This document shows, piece after piece, positions 46,404-57,435 of a stretch of DNA of 64,000 nt. Numbering within the stretch: the first letter of the stretch is position 1; every line of letters starts with the position of its first letter. The stretch covers positions 28,436,373 to 28,500,372 of the forward strand of contig OZ023207.1 of assembly GCA_963995525.1 (NCBI GenBank), read 5' to 3'. Below the pieces are notes generated by a model, which saw nothing but the letters and a program-made list of their open reading frames with translations, did no database searches and was not told the origin of the DNA. Source of the DNA: Escarpia spicata. Lineage: Eukaryota; Annelida; Polychaeta; Sabellida; Siboglinidae. A program made the position numbers and the translations under genes.

Positions 46404-47160
46404 AAAGTCATTTCATTTGATCGATGGTGTCGAAAGCCGCAGTAAGATCCAGTAGCACTAGGAGCACACCCCGGCGACTATCAATCGATTGAGCAACGTC
46501 GTTGTGTATACGCACGAGTGCTGTTTTCGCACTATGGTGTGCACGGTACGCACTCTGGTAAATTCCGTAGATACCGTTCTCCTCCATGAAGTGTTGTAGT
46601 TGTTGTGCAACGGAGCGCTCAGTCGTCTTCGCCACAAACGTGATGTTCGAGATTGGGCGGTAGTTGGTAAGTACGATGGCGTCAGAGCCTCGTTTCTTCA
46701 ATATTGGTACTACAACAGCATGCTTCATAGATGGAGGAACCACCGCAGACGATAGCGAGGCATTGATGATGCGAGCTAGGACAGGAGACAGAGCATCAAT
46801 ATGAGGTTTCACGAGCGATGTTGGCAGTGGGTCGAGTTCACACGATTTCACAGCAGATGCCAGCACTATCCGCTTCACATCCGACGGCAACGCAGGTTCA
46901 AAGACATCTAAGTGAGCAGTCACAACTGTTGTCGTGTCATCAGCTGGCAGCGGAGACCGATTACGACACAGAGCTTCCACTTTTTCTGTGAAGTTTCGCT
47001 GGAATCTGGTAGCAAGTGCCGCGTGGGATACGTCTGCCACTTCGGGTAGGGTCCTGGCTGCGTCTCGACCAAGAAGTGGGTTTGCGATATTATAGATGAG
47101 GCGCACATTGCCGCCAGCTTTCACAATTTCAGATCTGTAGTGTTCGGAGCATGTTCAGAG
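46404..47160 (-). pseudogene. L2-like LINE, N-terminal RT part
   Basis: A 238-codon minus frame (47124-46408) reads KAGGNVRLIYNIANPLLGRD, SAVKSCELDPLPTSLVKPH, LARIINASLSSAVVPPSMKH, VPILKKRG, TNYRPISNITFVAKTTERSV, HSAKTALVRIHNDV and VLLDLTAAFDTID. The last holds the first RT catalytic Asp and is typical of L2. The FADD half is missing: the copy ends at 46404 against a dispersed repeat. Upstream it is interrupted at 47160 by the Rex1/CR1-like insertion and continues at 48947. Confidence 0.9.
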
Positions 47161-48946
47161 GTCGGTCCTCTAGAAGATAGTGCTGGAAATATAATATCAG
47201 AGGGATTCATAATGGCAGAAGACCTGAATGAGTATTTTAGTTCAGTGTTTACCAGGGAAGATATTAGTTCACTGCCAATACCAGAGGCTAAGTTCAAGGG
47301 GGCAGATTCAGACTATTTAGGACAATTAATTGTAACCCCGGAAATGGTAGCTAAGAAAATAAGGGCTATGAAGGATAATAAATCACCTGGAGTGGATGGT
47401 ATTCCACCCAAACTACTATTGGAAATTGTAGAACAAATTAGCATACCACTTGCAACAGTTTTCAACTTGTCATTAGAAGAGGGAGTGGTTCCTTTAGAAT
47501 GGAAAGAAGCAAACATTATACCGTTATTCAAAAAAGGTTCGAGAAACAAGTCAGAGAACAATAGACCAGTGAGTTTAACATCAGTGATTTGTAAATTATT
47601 AGAAAGACTAATTAAAGATCACATGGTGGATTTTCTTGTTAAACAAAACTTGATAAACCCATCTCAACATGGTTTTTTTAAAGCGAGGTCATGCTTAACA
47701 AATATGTTATGTTTTTTGGAAGACATCACTAAGTGGGTAGATGAGGGATCACCAGTAGATATCGTCTACTTAGATTTTCAAAAAGCTTTTGATAAAGTAC
47801 CACATCAAAGATTACTGCTTAAACTAAAGGCCCATGGCATAGGAAATGGTATAATAAACTGGATAGAACAATGGCTGATTGACAGAAGACAACGTGTAGT
47901 AGTTGATGGGGAGGCTTCAAACTGGAAATCGGTATTGAGTGGGGTACCACAGGGATCAGTATTAGGTCCTATATTATTCTTAATATACATCAACGATTTG
48001 GATGATGAAATAACAAGCAAGGTGTTGAAATTTGCGGATGATACAAAAGTGTTTAGAAGGATTAAAAGTGATGGAGATAGACAGCATTTACAAGATGATC
48101 TTGACAGGTTGATCAAATGGTCTGAAAAGTGGCAAATGATGTTCAATTTGGGGAAATGTAAATGCCTCCACATAGGACATGGGAACGAAGAGGTAGAATA
48201 TACAATGGGGAGTACTGTACTAAGTACTACTGTAAAAGAAAAGGACTTAGGGTTAACCGTTAGTGCTGATATGAAGATTTCAGAGCAGTGCGGAATTGCA
48301 GCTTCAAAGGGAAATCAAATCCTTGGATTAATTAGGCGAAACATAACGTATAAGGAAAAAGAGCTAATAATACCGCTGTACAAAACAATAGTTAGGCCTC
48401 ATTTAGAATATTGTATTCAAGCGTGGAGGCCATATCGCAGGAAGGACATAGATATGCTAGAAAGAGTGCAGAGGAGAGCAACTAAAATGATACCAAATCT
48501 GAGGTATCTTAGTTATGAAATACGCCTAAAAAAATGCGGTTTAACAACACTAGAGACCAGGAGATTGAGAGGAGATCAGATAGAAGTGTCTAAAATATTG
48601 AAGGGTTATGAAAATATTGATAGAAATATGTTTTTCTCAGTTAAGAAAGATAGAAGGACTAGAGGACATGATCTTGCATTAGCAAAGGAGCAGAGTAGAT
48701 TGGATATAAGAAAGTTTTCATTTTCACAAAGGACTGTAAATGAATGGAACAGATTACCTGCTGATTGTGTAGGTGCTAGTAGCGTGAATATGTTTAAAAA
48801 TAAAATCGACACATACCTCAGACGGGCGGGATACACATAGATAAAAAGGTCGGACTCTCGATAAGCCAAGGGCTTCCTTGTCCACCTGCTACCTAGAGTT
48901 AATTCTCTGGGTGGCAATCTTGTTAAATCTTGTTAAATCTATCTTC
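47161..48946 (+). mobile_element. Rex1/CR1-like LINE, 5'-truncated, young copy inserted in the L2-like LINE
   Basis: Homology with 29605-32201 begins at about 47161 and ends with two ttgttaaatc repeats at 48926-48946. L2-like sequence in the opposite orientation flanks both sides: RNTYRKSLK on the right and SEHYRSEIVKAGGN on the left read as neighbouring parts of one protein. A possible short target duplication (tgttcag/tcttcag) is weak. Confidence 0.93.
47162..48840 (+). CDS. LINE ORF2 fragment: intact reverse transcriptase and C-terminus, start missing
   Basis: About 560 codons stay open to a TAG at 48840. The ATG at 47140 lies in antisense L2 sequence, so it is not the native start; the native frame enters near 47162 as VGPLEDSAGNIISEG. 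Domains in order (counted from 47140): linker to about residue 75; RT with NKSPGVDGIPPKLL (81-94), RPVSLTSVICKLLERLI, HGFFKARSCLTNML, VYLDFQKAFDKVPHQ (about 208-222, catalytic Asp), SGVPQGSVLGPILF (about 267-280) and KFADDTKVF (about 297-305, catalytic Asp pair); then RPHLEYCIQAWRPY, LERVQRRATKMIP and the C-terminal signature FSFSQRTVNEWNRLP. The protein copies LINE RNA into DNA at a nicked target. The endonuclease is missing, so the element cannot move alone. Rex1/CR1-like assignment is from motif pattern only. Confidence 0.92.
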
Positions 48947-50225
48947 AGCGATTTCCGGTAGGTGTTCCGTCGGTCCGTAAAAATCTGCCGATGTACCGTT
49001 ATGCCTGATTTTCGCCAATGGCGTTCGGCACAACGGAGGGCCCGCTTTTCTTCGGCCAGTTCATTTGTGTGCCACGGGGTCTTCGGCCTCACTGTGATGG
49101 TCCGTGACACGAGAGGCGATGGTGCGTAGACAGGTATCGGAGCCAGCGAGAAGAGCAGAGAGGGTCCATCTCGTCAGCATCAAGGTCAAACGATTTTAAG
49201 TCTGCTGCGACTCTGTTGTTGTTGATCGCTGCATATTTCCGATATGTAAACGGTCTGGTTTTGATTGGAAGAGCCTACATTCGACGGCGTAGTGATCGGT
49301 AATTAGTGTCGTTGGCACGGCAGCAGTGGTAATAGGATGTGATGTTTTCGGCGTTATTATCAGGTCTAGTGAATTACCCCGGTCGTGAGTAGCGCCATTA
49401 ACATGTTGCACAAAGCCAGCTGTATCAAGCAGATCGGCCAGATTAACCGCGTCGGTGCAGGTTGAATTGTTGTATATCGTGTTGAAGTCACCGCACACGA
49501 CCGTCTCTCTAGGATGAGCAGCAGCGATGAGTAACACTTTGGAGACATCGTGCATGATAGTTCGAAAACACGTATTTGGCGATCTGTACATGACGATAAC
49601 ACGTGTTGTGCAGCCGATGCGGGCATTGCGTAGAGTGACAGAGAGTGTTTCGGAAGCGTGCGTGTCAACAGTGGCACGTGACACGAGCTGCAGAGTTTTG
49701 CGAGCAGAACTCCAACGCCTCCATCGCATCGAGCGCCACCACGCGGCTGGTGAACGAGCGTATAATCGTCTCTGCAAAGTTCAGAAACTGAAGCCTTGTC
49801 TTCATCTGTCAACCAGGTTTAGTTACAACAACAATGTCCAGAGAACACTCATCAACATAATCACGTACGAACAATGATTTGTTTCGCAGAGATCTGGCAT
49901 TAATCAGAGCAAATTTAGCCTTGCCCACGATTACGGCCGAGTCCCATTTTACTGTCGGTACTTCTATTAGATTGTTGTTATGGCGTGTGCATGGCCGATC
50001 GGTGGGTGGTCGATGTCCGATAACTGGATCGATTGTTCTTTGTTTCCGAGCGCCGCCTCGGCAGCCTCGTCTCGTTGGTAACCGGACAGCAATACCGACA
50101 TCAACTAGCGTCCTCCAAGTGTTGGCATTCAGGCGTGACGCACAGGAATGTAGAAGAAATTGACAGGCAGTGGACATGTGCGACGGCATGGTTACGCAAC
50201 AGGATCGACTGAATATAATATCCAC
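48947..50225 (-). pseudogene. L2-like LINE, endonuclease domain and linker
   Basis: The minus strand reads FALINARSLRNKSLFVRDYV, DIVVVT; then, one frame over, TWLTDEDKASVSELCRDDYT and HQPRGGARCDGGVGVLL. A single missing base breaks the TETWL signature. Another shift leads to VIVMYRSPN, VVCGDFNTIYNN (GDFN), HDRGNSLDLIIT and ITDHYAVECRLF (TDH in place of SDH), then the linker TPWHTNELAEEKRALRCAER and RNTYRKSLK. All main APE-endonuclease motifs can be traced. Two frameshifts inside the endonuclease domain make it non-functional. It continues at 47160 across the nested insertion. Confidence 0.9.
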
Positions 50226-50489
50226 TGAGCAGCCACAGTAAACGATAAACAGTTTTTAGAATCAATAAAAACACACACCTACGACGTTCTTGTCGCTGAT
50301 TAAATTATATTACATGATCATGGTAGGTTGACGCACGTACGCAGTGAAGATCAGTGTCGGTGTGTAATTGAAACAGACTAAAAACTGGGATAATGTCGAC
50401 AGCGACTTACACATGCAGCCGGTTAGGCGCAATCACGTGACTTTATTGAACACAGCCTAGCTGCTATCAATTTAAATACTAATTGATCA
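50226..50489. other. Spacer, no gene recognised
   Basis: No domain-bearing frame, repeat or RNA signal seen. Confidence 0.4.
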
Positions 50490-51092
50490 ATGGTTATGTA
50501 GCTGTTGATATGGGTTGATGTGTTTGCATGTGTGTTCATGTAGCTGTTGATATGGGTTGGTGTGTTTGCATGTGTGTTCATGTAGCTGTTGATATGGGTT
50601 GGTGTGTTTGCGTGTGTGTTCATGTAGCTGTTGATATGGGTTGGTGTGTTTGCGTGTGTGTTCATGTAGCTGTTGATATGGGTTAATGTGTTTGCGTGTG
50701 TGTTCATGTAGCTGTTGATATGGGTTGATGTGTTTGCGTGTGTGTTCATGTAGCTGTTGTTATGGGTTTGTTTGTTTGCGTGTGTGTTCATGTAGCTGTT
50801 GATATGGGTTGGTGTGTTTGCGGTGGTTCATGTAACTGTTGATATGGGTTGATGTGTTTGCGCGTGTGTTCATGTAGCTGTTGATATGGGTTGGTGTGTT
50901 TGCGGTGGTTCATGTAACTGTTGATATGGGTTGGTGTGTTTGCGCGTGTGTTCATGTAGCTGTTGATATGGGTTGGTGTGTTTGCGTGTGTGTTCATGTA
51001 GCTGTTGATATGGGTAGCTGTGTTTGCAAGTGTGTTCATATAGCAGTTGATATGGGTTGGTGTGTTTGCGTGCGTGTTCATGGTTTTTACTT
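50490..51092. repeat. Minisatellite, 42-bp unit, about 14 copies
   Basis: The unit catgtagctgttgatatggg plus ttggtgtgtttgcgtgtgtgtt repeats. Two units (near 50820 and 50905) have a 4-bp deletion (tgcggtggtt), and the alternating pattern there suggests a two-unit duplication. It is 14 codons without stops on the minus strand (NTHANTPTHINSYM), giving spurious frames of 112 and 122 codons. Confidence 0.96.
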
Positions 51093-52089
51093 GTGAATGT
51101 TTCATATTCATGTCGAACGGTTTCAACTGAAAGCTTTGTTTTGTTTCGATGCCAATGTTCTAATTGTAGATCGTTGTACTAATTAGCGTGGTTTGTTATA
51201 TTGGTCATATCGCTTCGTAGGCCTGTCACTTGTTGTAACCGGTGCAGAAAGGAGTCAGAAGGACAACGCTGATCAAGAGAGTGGAGAAGAATATTGGACA
51301 ACGCACCCCTCATTCACGTTGAAAGTAAATTTGAGGAAGAACGCAGTGATTCTCCAAAAATACTTCAATACAATAATATAGCTTCACAAATACGTTTGTT
51401 TGTTATAACAACATTCAACTATGACCTACATACCAGACGTCACTCATAGTTTTGTCTATTGCTAAAACAATATCAAAACAACTCTAATTAGTTGTCTTCT
51501 TCACTTTTGCAACTCACTGATAAGCAGTATTCACAAAAGCAACTTAGCTAAATTCCACCGTGTTCGTAATTGGTTTGCATGTGTGGTTCTCAAGGACCCT
51601 CATTTCTCATCATCACTACTTAGATAGTCGCACTGACTTCCGATTGCGTAATCGATCATTACATTGAGTGTATCATGCCTCATTGTCTATGAGAAACCCA
51701 TACTTACCTGATAAAATAGTAGTACAAGTAATATTAATAATAATTAATAGTAGTATTGTGTGGGTTTTACATAATATAGCGCCAGTGTCCGCATTTGTTA
51801 ATGCTCCCATGGCGCTTTCTCCGTTATCCAGACTCCAGGTAGAAGAGGAAACGGTGCTGATTGTCTGTGCCGACACTGCCTTACATAGTAATGAAGCCGA
51901 ATAGCTGCTTCGTGCTGCGACAGCTGTGACCATATTGCGGTCATCTACTTGGTCAATGAAGCAAATGGCGAGATTCCATAATTAAGTACGCGGATGTATT
52001 TATAGGTATCGGGTACGCGATGAGCCCAACATACCTCCAGCCTCGGCAGAAGATCGTGGGAATGTGGCAATGCCTTACATATATAACAG
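51093..52089. other. Spacer, no gene recognised
   Basis: Single-copy-looking AT-rich sequence. Frames at 51193-51381, 51668-51904 (+) and 51673-51933 (-) overlap each other and show no domain. Confidence 0.5.
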
Positions 52090-52235
52090 CATTTATGTTT
52101 GCTTACCAACAACAACTGATCGACTACACGTGTTGGTCACGCCTGACTGCACACCGTTGTACACAAATATTTATGACGTCAAACAGGTTTGTGAGGGCGA
52201 CGACAGGTAATTGCTGGGATCTGGTGACAACTGAA
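52090..52235 (+). repeat. Dispersed repeat X, second copy
   Basis: Matches 38390-38525 in order and orientation. It ends where recognisable LINE A2 coding sequence starts (about 52240). Confidence 0.7.
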
Positions 52236-52239
52236 TACG

Positions 52240-52835
52240 TGTCTGCTGTCTTTAAGTAAGGAGACAAGCACCTACCAGAAAACTATCGTACCATCTTTCT
52301 TACATATGTCCCATGCAAAATTTTCGAACACGTCATCTATCGCCACCTCATGACCTATCTTGAAGAACACAACATCCTAACGCACCTCAACAGAGCAGCT
52401 TTCTCCTGCGAAACACAACGTTTAACTTCCATGCACGACGTCTTCTCTTCTTTCGACTCTAGAACCCAGGTAGACATAGCAATATTGGATTTTAGTAAGG
52501 CATTCGATACCGTCCCTCACAGAAAACTCCTCCACAAACTATCGTACTATAGTACAGTAGAGACCATATTCAATTAGTTAGAAAACTTCCCGATTGGAAG
52601 GTCCGTGAAAGTTGTGCTTGATGGCAAAACATTGAGAGAAATACCAGTCGACTCCGGCGTTCCACAAGGCACTGTCCTTGGCCTTTGTTTACAGATCACA
52701 TAATGACATAAAACAACTATAAAACAACTTTAAAAGTGGGCAAAGGACTGAGTAATGACCTTCAGTACAAACAAATGTTATATACTCAGCGAAAAGAACA
52801 AAACTTGTTTATTTCTGCAGCCTTAAATGTACTTA
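52240..52835 (+). pseudogene. LINE A2, RT part
   Basis: The open segment at 52350-52577 reads MTYLEEHNILTHLNRAAFSC, IAILDFSKAFDTVPHRKLLH and KLSYYSTVETIFN. A stop follows, then LENFPIGRSVKVVLDGKT and VDSGVPQGTVLG. A deletion removes the region that would hold FADD: after VLGL the sequence jumps to gacataaaacaactataaaa. The YYSTVETIFN-stop-LENF segment is the unexpanded form of the 33-bp array in A1. Confidence 0.88.
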
Positions 52836-53432
52836 AAGTTCAGGAACTATTTAAACTAAATGTTCTAATATTTGTGTATAAACAGCGTACGAATCAACTT
52901 CCTAGTCTATTCCACCAATTTTACATATGTAATAGTGACTTCATGACCATCAGTTCCAAACAGGAGAACAATTTATATATACCTAGATGTAATTATAGAC
53001 CTGGAGAGAACTCCTTGAAAGTAATAGGGGCTCGACTTTGGAATAAACTACCTGTAGACATTAAACATTCGAAAACGCTAATTATTTTAAAGCATAAACC
53101 CAGGAGCTTTATAATTGGCATTAACTAAAGTTTAAATCAAATTATATATTGTAAGAAATTCGCTTGTGAATTCTCTTATATTGGTACAATATATCTAGCT
53201 TTAATTTACGGAAGTCGTTAACCTGAAGCTACTGCAATTGAATGCACTGTATAACCTTTATATATGTAATATTACGTATGTGAGAGTACACTATATGAGT
53301 TTGATTTAATTGGCTACCAGCTCGATAAGTATACTTCTCTGGTAGCCACCTCCTCTGTGTTACATTGATCTTGAATTGTGTTGTACATTATCAGGATGAT
53401 TAAATAAATTTACTTACTTACTTACTTACTTA
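52836..53432 (+). mobile_element. LINE B, 5'-truncated C-terminal fragment inserted in LINE A2
   Basis: LINE A2 sequence stops at ctgcagccttaaat and resumes at aataacgaaacccta, contiguous in A1. Between them lies about 600 bp encoding NVLKVQELFKLNVLIFVYKQ, LPSLFHQFYIC and the LINE C-terminal signature SLKVIGARLWNKLPVDIKHS with LIILKHKPRSFII. This is followed by a 3' untranslated part with AATAAA near 53403 and a (TTAC)n tail at 53410-53433. Typical 5'-truncated insertion; flanking duplication is at most a few bases (taa). Confidence 0.88.
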
Positions 53433-53923
53433 CTTAATAACGAAACCCTAGAACGCGTAAATAGCAGTTCTTATCTTGGCATGTCTGTCTCTGACGACCT
53501 AAAGTGGCACTCTTATATTGATACAATAACTTAAAAAGCAAATAGTACACTTGGCTTCCTAAGGCGAAATATACGCCATTGTTCAATAAATAGCAAATGG
53601 ACAGCACACATTGCCCTTGTTCACGCTGCCCTAGAACACGGAGCTATTGCAGGGGGTCCATATCATCGGGGGGGGGGGGTATAGATGGATTAGAACATGT
53701 CCAACAACTATCGACTACCACGCCAGACACCAAGGTTCCATCACAACCATAGTAACCAACCTTAAACTCAATACCCTGGACAGCAGATGGCGAGACCCAC
53801 GACTCAAATTCGTGTATAGAGTGGTCGAGGGATCTATCCCAGCCATTCCCACATGAACATTATTCCGACCCCAAAGAGTAAATCAAAGGTACATACAACC
53901 AACACATTTCCCAGACCATGTTT
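53433..53923 (+). pseudogene. LINE A2, post-RT part after LINE B
   Basis: Reads SSSYLGMSVSDDLKWHSYI, a stop, then KANSTLGFLRRNIRHCSINS, HIALVHAALEHGAI and further shifted pieces. A G run near 53670-53679 has grown to about 10 G and breaks the frame. It matches A1 (42025-42390) closely. Confidence 0.85.
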
Positions 53924-54089
53924 CCTCAAACTGTACAACAACTAACAATTATCAATACCAGGTGTGATATAGTACCCACCGTCTCAAACTGTACAACAAC
54001 TAACAATTATCAATACCAGGTGTGATATAGTACCCACCGTCTCAAACTGTACAACAACTAACAATTATCAATACCAGGTGCGATATAGT
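53924..54089 (+). repeat. Tandem repeat, 58-bp unit x 3, inside LINE A2
   Basis: Units start ctcaaactgtacaacaacta at 53924, 53983 and 54041, the third cut by the 404-bp sequence. A1 has the same site once (about 42387-42440: gtacaacacataaatattaa, caataccaggtgctatatag). A small expansion inside LINE coding DNA. Confidence 0.93.
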
Positions 54090-54493
54090 CTGTTGGGGAA
54101 TGCCGCTAGACAGTGCGAGGGAGCTGTTTGTTAGAATAGGCCAACGATGTATCATGGCGATTACTGAGGAAACACTGACAGATGAACCATTCCTGTCATG
54201 ACACTGCTTCAGAGTACACCGAAACCTACTGGATGTAATCCCGGCTGCGACAGACGTCGCCGTCGACTGAATTTGACGTCCAGACCATAGCGTATATTGC
54301 ATTTTATTGAGTTTAATTGCGGCTGCGGGTGGCACCGCCGTCGCTCCGATAACGGTAGCTTTTGGCAGGTATAGATTATTTTTTAGCATTTGTGTTGGTA
54401 GTATTTTGCTCATACAATAAAGTGTGAAAACGTATAATCCGACGTATCATTAGTGTGACTTAATGAGTGAACGTGTGCACGTATACTTCCCTG
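54090..54493 (-). repeat. 404-bp inverted repeat, left arm
   Basis: Exact reverse complement of 57436-57839 apart from one mismatch I can see (tttgttag against tttattag). It interrupts LINE A2: tatagt before it and aatttagcaaactcg after it are nearly adjacent in A1. The minus-strand frame 54413-54042 (MSKILPTQMLKNNLYL) is shared with the other arm but shows no domain. Confidence 0.93.
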
Positions 54494-54495
54494 AC

Positions 54496-54712
54496 CAATT
54501 TAGCAAACTCGTATTTTGTAAAGACAACAGTAGACTGGAGCCAGCTAAACGAGTCGCAAGTTCAGGCTGAAATCTTCAACGATTTCAGCCGCTTATTTTG
54601 CTGCCCAAAACACTCAATAATACTCACACGCACCCACCCGTCGTCAATGACAGCCATTAGTGGCTTCTTACGACGTAACCATTCAGATTCAGATTTAGAA
54701 ATTATTTGGTGA
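54496..54712 (+). pseudogene. LINE A2, C-terminal end
   Basis: Reads YFVKTTVDWSQLNESQVQAE, IFNDFSRLF and RTHPSSMTAISGF to a stop at 54712. The pattern (F...VDWnqL...V.A.....F) is the usual LINE C-terminal signature, here contiguous with element D2. Confidence 0.85.
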
Positions 54713-57435
54713 GGAAGTTTAGTCGAGTTGCATAGAACAGTTCGAAACTATTAAACAGTAGCATTCATGTTATTTCAATACATGCAAGTATAGCTATATG
54801 TTATTAAACACAATTATTCTTATAATCGTTAACTATTGGTTATTTGGTTATTCCTGGGAACGTTTCAGTATACATATTTCCAGTAAATATACTTCCAGTA
54901 AATAAACTTCCAATAAATTTATTCTAGTAGTTGGATTGACTTACAAAATACCCGACACGAGGATGTCGCTTTTAAATCCAAGCTAGTCTGGAAAATAGCA
55001 GATTGTAATGTATTTTCCCGAAGGACACATGCAACGTGGGGAAGTGACATTGTCCAAGTTTAATACAGACGGGAGGTGGATTCGCACCTTTGCCCGGGTG
55101 TCCCTCCGTCTACAGTCCCGTGTTCTATCCGACAGATCATCGTGCCATTGCGTAGTGTGGCTGCGATGCGATCTTTTTGGGCGTGTTACCGTTATCTAAC
55201 GTACTGCGGAAAAATGGCGACGTGTCTTTAAGTGACTGTTGCACTAGATTTAAATGTATCGGCATTTCTAACATCATAAGCCCGGGATACACATTTCGCC
55301 CGACTTGACCAGATCAGATCAGACTAGACCAGACTCGCTCAGACAGCAGAGTATACACTACATCGAGTGACGCCGACTGAGTCAGATTCGCAGCCAACGT
55401 GACGTCATATTCACGTAAACTTGAAAACGTTCGACTACATCATAATGACACCGCCTACACCCAATTACATTCGGACGTGTGGATACACTAGCCGACAGAC
55501 GCCGACCCGACCCGACCCGTCCCGAGACGACACACAGTAGTCTGGAAGTCGACAGGAACATGCATGTTCTAATCACAGTTGGTGCGTATTATACGTTCAA
55601 CGTCCACGGAGCCGCCGAAAGCGGCCAATGCGGACTGAAGCTAATACGACATATTGTGTAGTGACGGACTATTGTGGTTACTCTGGCTGTATTTTTACGA
55701 TTCAAGACAACAATACTTTATCGACAACATTCTTTCATTTCAACTTGTACTGGTTCAACATATTTGTGGTAGATGTTAAAATGCTCAGATATACGTAATT
55801 ACAAATGTCCTCAACAAATACTTGGATAATCTACTGCCTCTTTCTCATTGAAGTGTCAAAGTAAGACGGACAAGTTTGCTAGCATCACTAAACACAAGCA
55901 ATGCAGGATAAATACAAGTGTAATTAGTTGACGTATCAATGCAACAAAAATCTCTATCACGAAACACTACCAATGAGATGAAGCCTGGCAAATATAACAA
56001 ACAAGACGTACATCATCATCTAAGACAAGGACGCCTAACGTAAAACCACTGCCAGACTTAAGTCAGGACTCCAAGTGCACGGAAAGGTCACTTGGACGAG
56101 GTGTGTATGCAGCAGGAACATGGTCATTGTGTCGACTTTACATCAATCGAAGAGATTATATATAAATATGTACATATATATGCAGTCGCGTTCTTTATGC
56201 TGAATGATATTTCTGTACATAAGGAATGGCATCCTTAGGGAGATAGGTAGTTGTGTAGACATATACAGAAACTGAGCAGACATCTAGTGTGAATAGCGCG
56301 AACCGTTGATTTATATATTTGTTAGCGACAACACACAGTGACTGTTGGTTTCATTTACGTCTGTATATTATACACTTTTACAATTGGTAGTCTGCAATAA
56401 GTATGCTAGGCTGTTTGTTGTGCACAATCAGACCGACAGGTCGTCAGGCTAGCAGACTGGCAGTCTGGCAGACTGGCGGGCGGGCAGGAAGAATGGATGC
56501 ATAGATGAATTCCTGTGTACGCAAACATGCGTTCGTGTGTATGTACCTGCCTGTCTGGCTGTCTACGTGCGCTTGACTGTATTACCACCAGTGCTACTAG
56601 ATAGGTACCTTAGCGACATATTTTTGGGATATGAGGACATACCGGATAAAAGCACCAAACGTTTTCCACAGCTTCTTTAGGTTGGTAGCTTTAACTTTTT
56701 GATCGGAGTCTGCAATTATTTTGGGTGGATCCATTTCACCTCCTATCAAAAAAATAAACCCTTTTCTGCTTACTTTTATTATTGACTTTAACATTTTGTT
56801 CGGAGTCAGAACATTTGTTGGGAGGTTCCGTTATTTTAACTCGTAATCAATTAACAGATCGGCCGTTTTACCACATTTCTCCATTGGATGTGGGTACAGA
56901 CTGACTTACATCGCGGACAGTGTTATTCTGATTTCCATACGACTTTTTCATAGGAGTCGGGGATTGTTGGTTGTTGATCCATATGTTACCCGCTTTGAAT
57001 CGATATATGCCTTTTTATTTCGCCATATACCAGTACTGCATGCCATATATATCATAATATTATTTGGAAACGGTAAGTCTAATAGACGAACACATGTAGA
57101 TATAAGTTATAGATCATCGCCATTTCTTTAGTTTGCCACATAATACAGCTTTGTATCATAACTTAATACGAAATCACTGCTTTTACAGCACTTGCGTCAT
57201 TACACAATCTACTCGCAAGGTGGCGTGGCGTACTCTTCACGTCCCGTGTCCCGTGACACCAGCAGTGGGTGTCTGCTAGTAGACTATTGTACTAGTCAAC
57301 CAAATGAAAACTTAAGGTATGCTATGCGCTCTGAATGCTGCTGAAACGCATCCTGGTTGGAGGATCTTCTTCGTATTATTGTAGCATTTGTATGCCTCAG
57401 CATCACCAATTGTAGCGTGTTGGTCGAGCGGTCGG
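54713..57435 (+). repeat. Dispersed element D, copy D2
   Basis: Matches D1 over most of its length and D3 in its right part (56080-56300, 56390-56580 and 57065-57200). It follows LINE A2 exactly as D1 follows LINE A1, so the LINE A to D junction is older than the split of the two copies. No transposase or other domain was found. A tRNA-A-box-like tggtcgagcgg lies at 57421-57431, just before the inverted repeat. Confidence 0.85.

Larger units (their letters stand above)
52240..54712 (+). mobile_element. LINE A2, with two nested insertions and an internal tandem expansion
   Basis: Segments 52240-52835, 53433-53923 and 54496-54712 align in order with LINE A1 and together cover RT to C-terminus. 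They are separated by LINE B (52836-53432), by a 58-bp array (53924-54089) and by the 404-bp sequence (54090-54493). Frames are heavily broken. Confidence 0.9.

Noticed and set aside
47805..48917. Minus-strand frames of 103-122 codons
   Set aside because: Shadows of the Rex1/CR1-like RT frame.
49527..50163. Plus-strand frames of 94-116 codons
   Set aside because: Shadows of the minus-strand L2-like endonuclease region.
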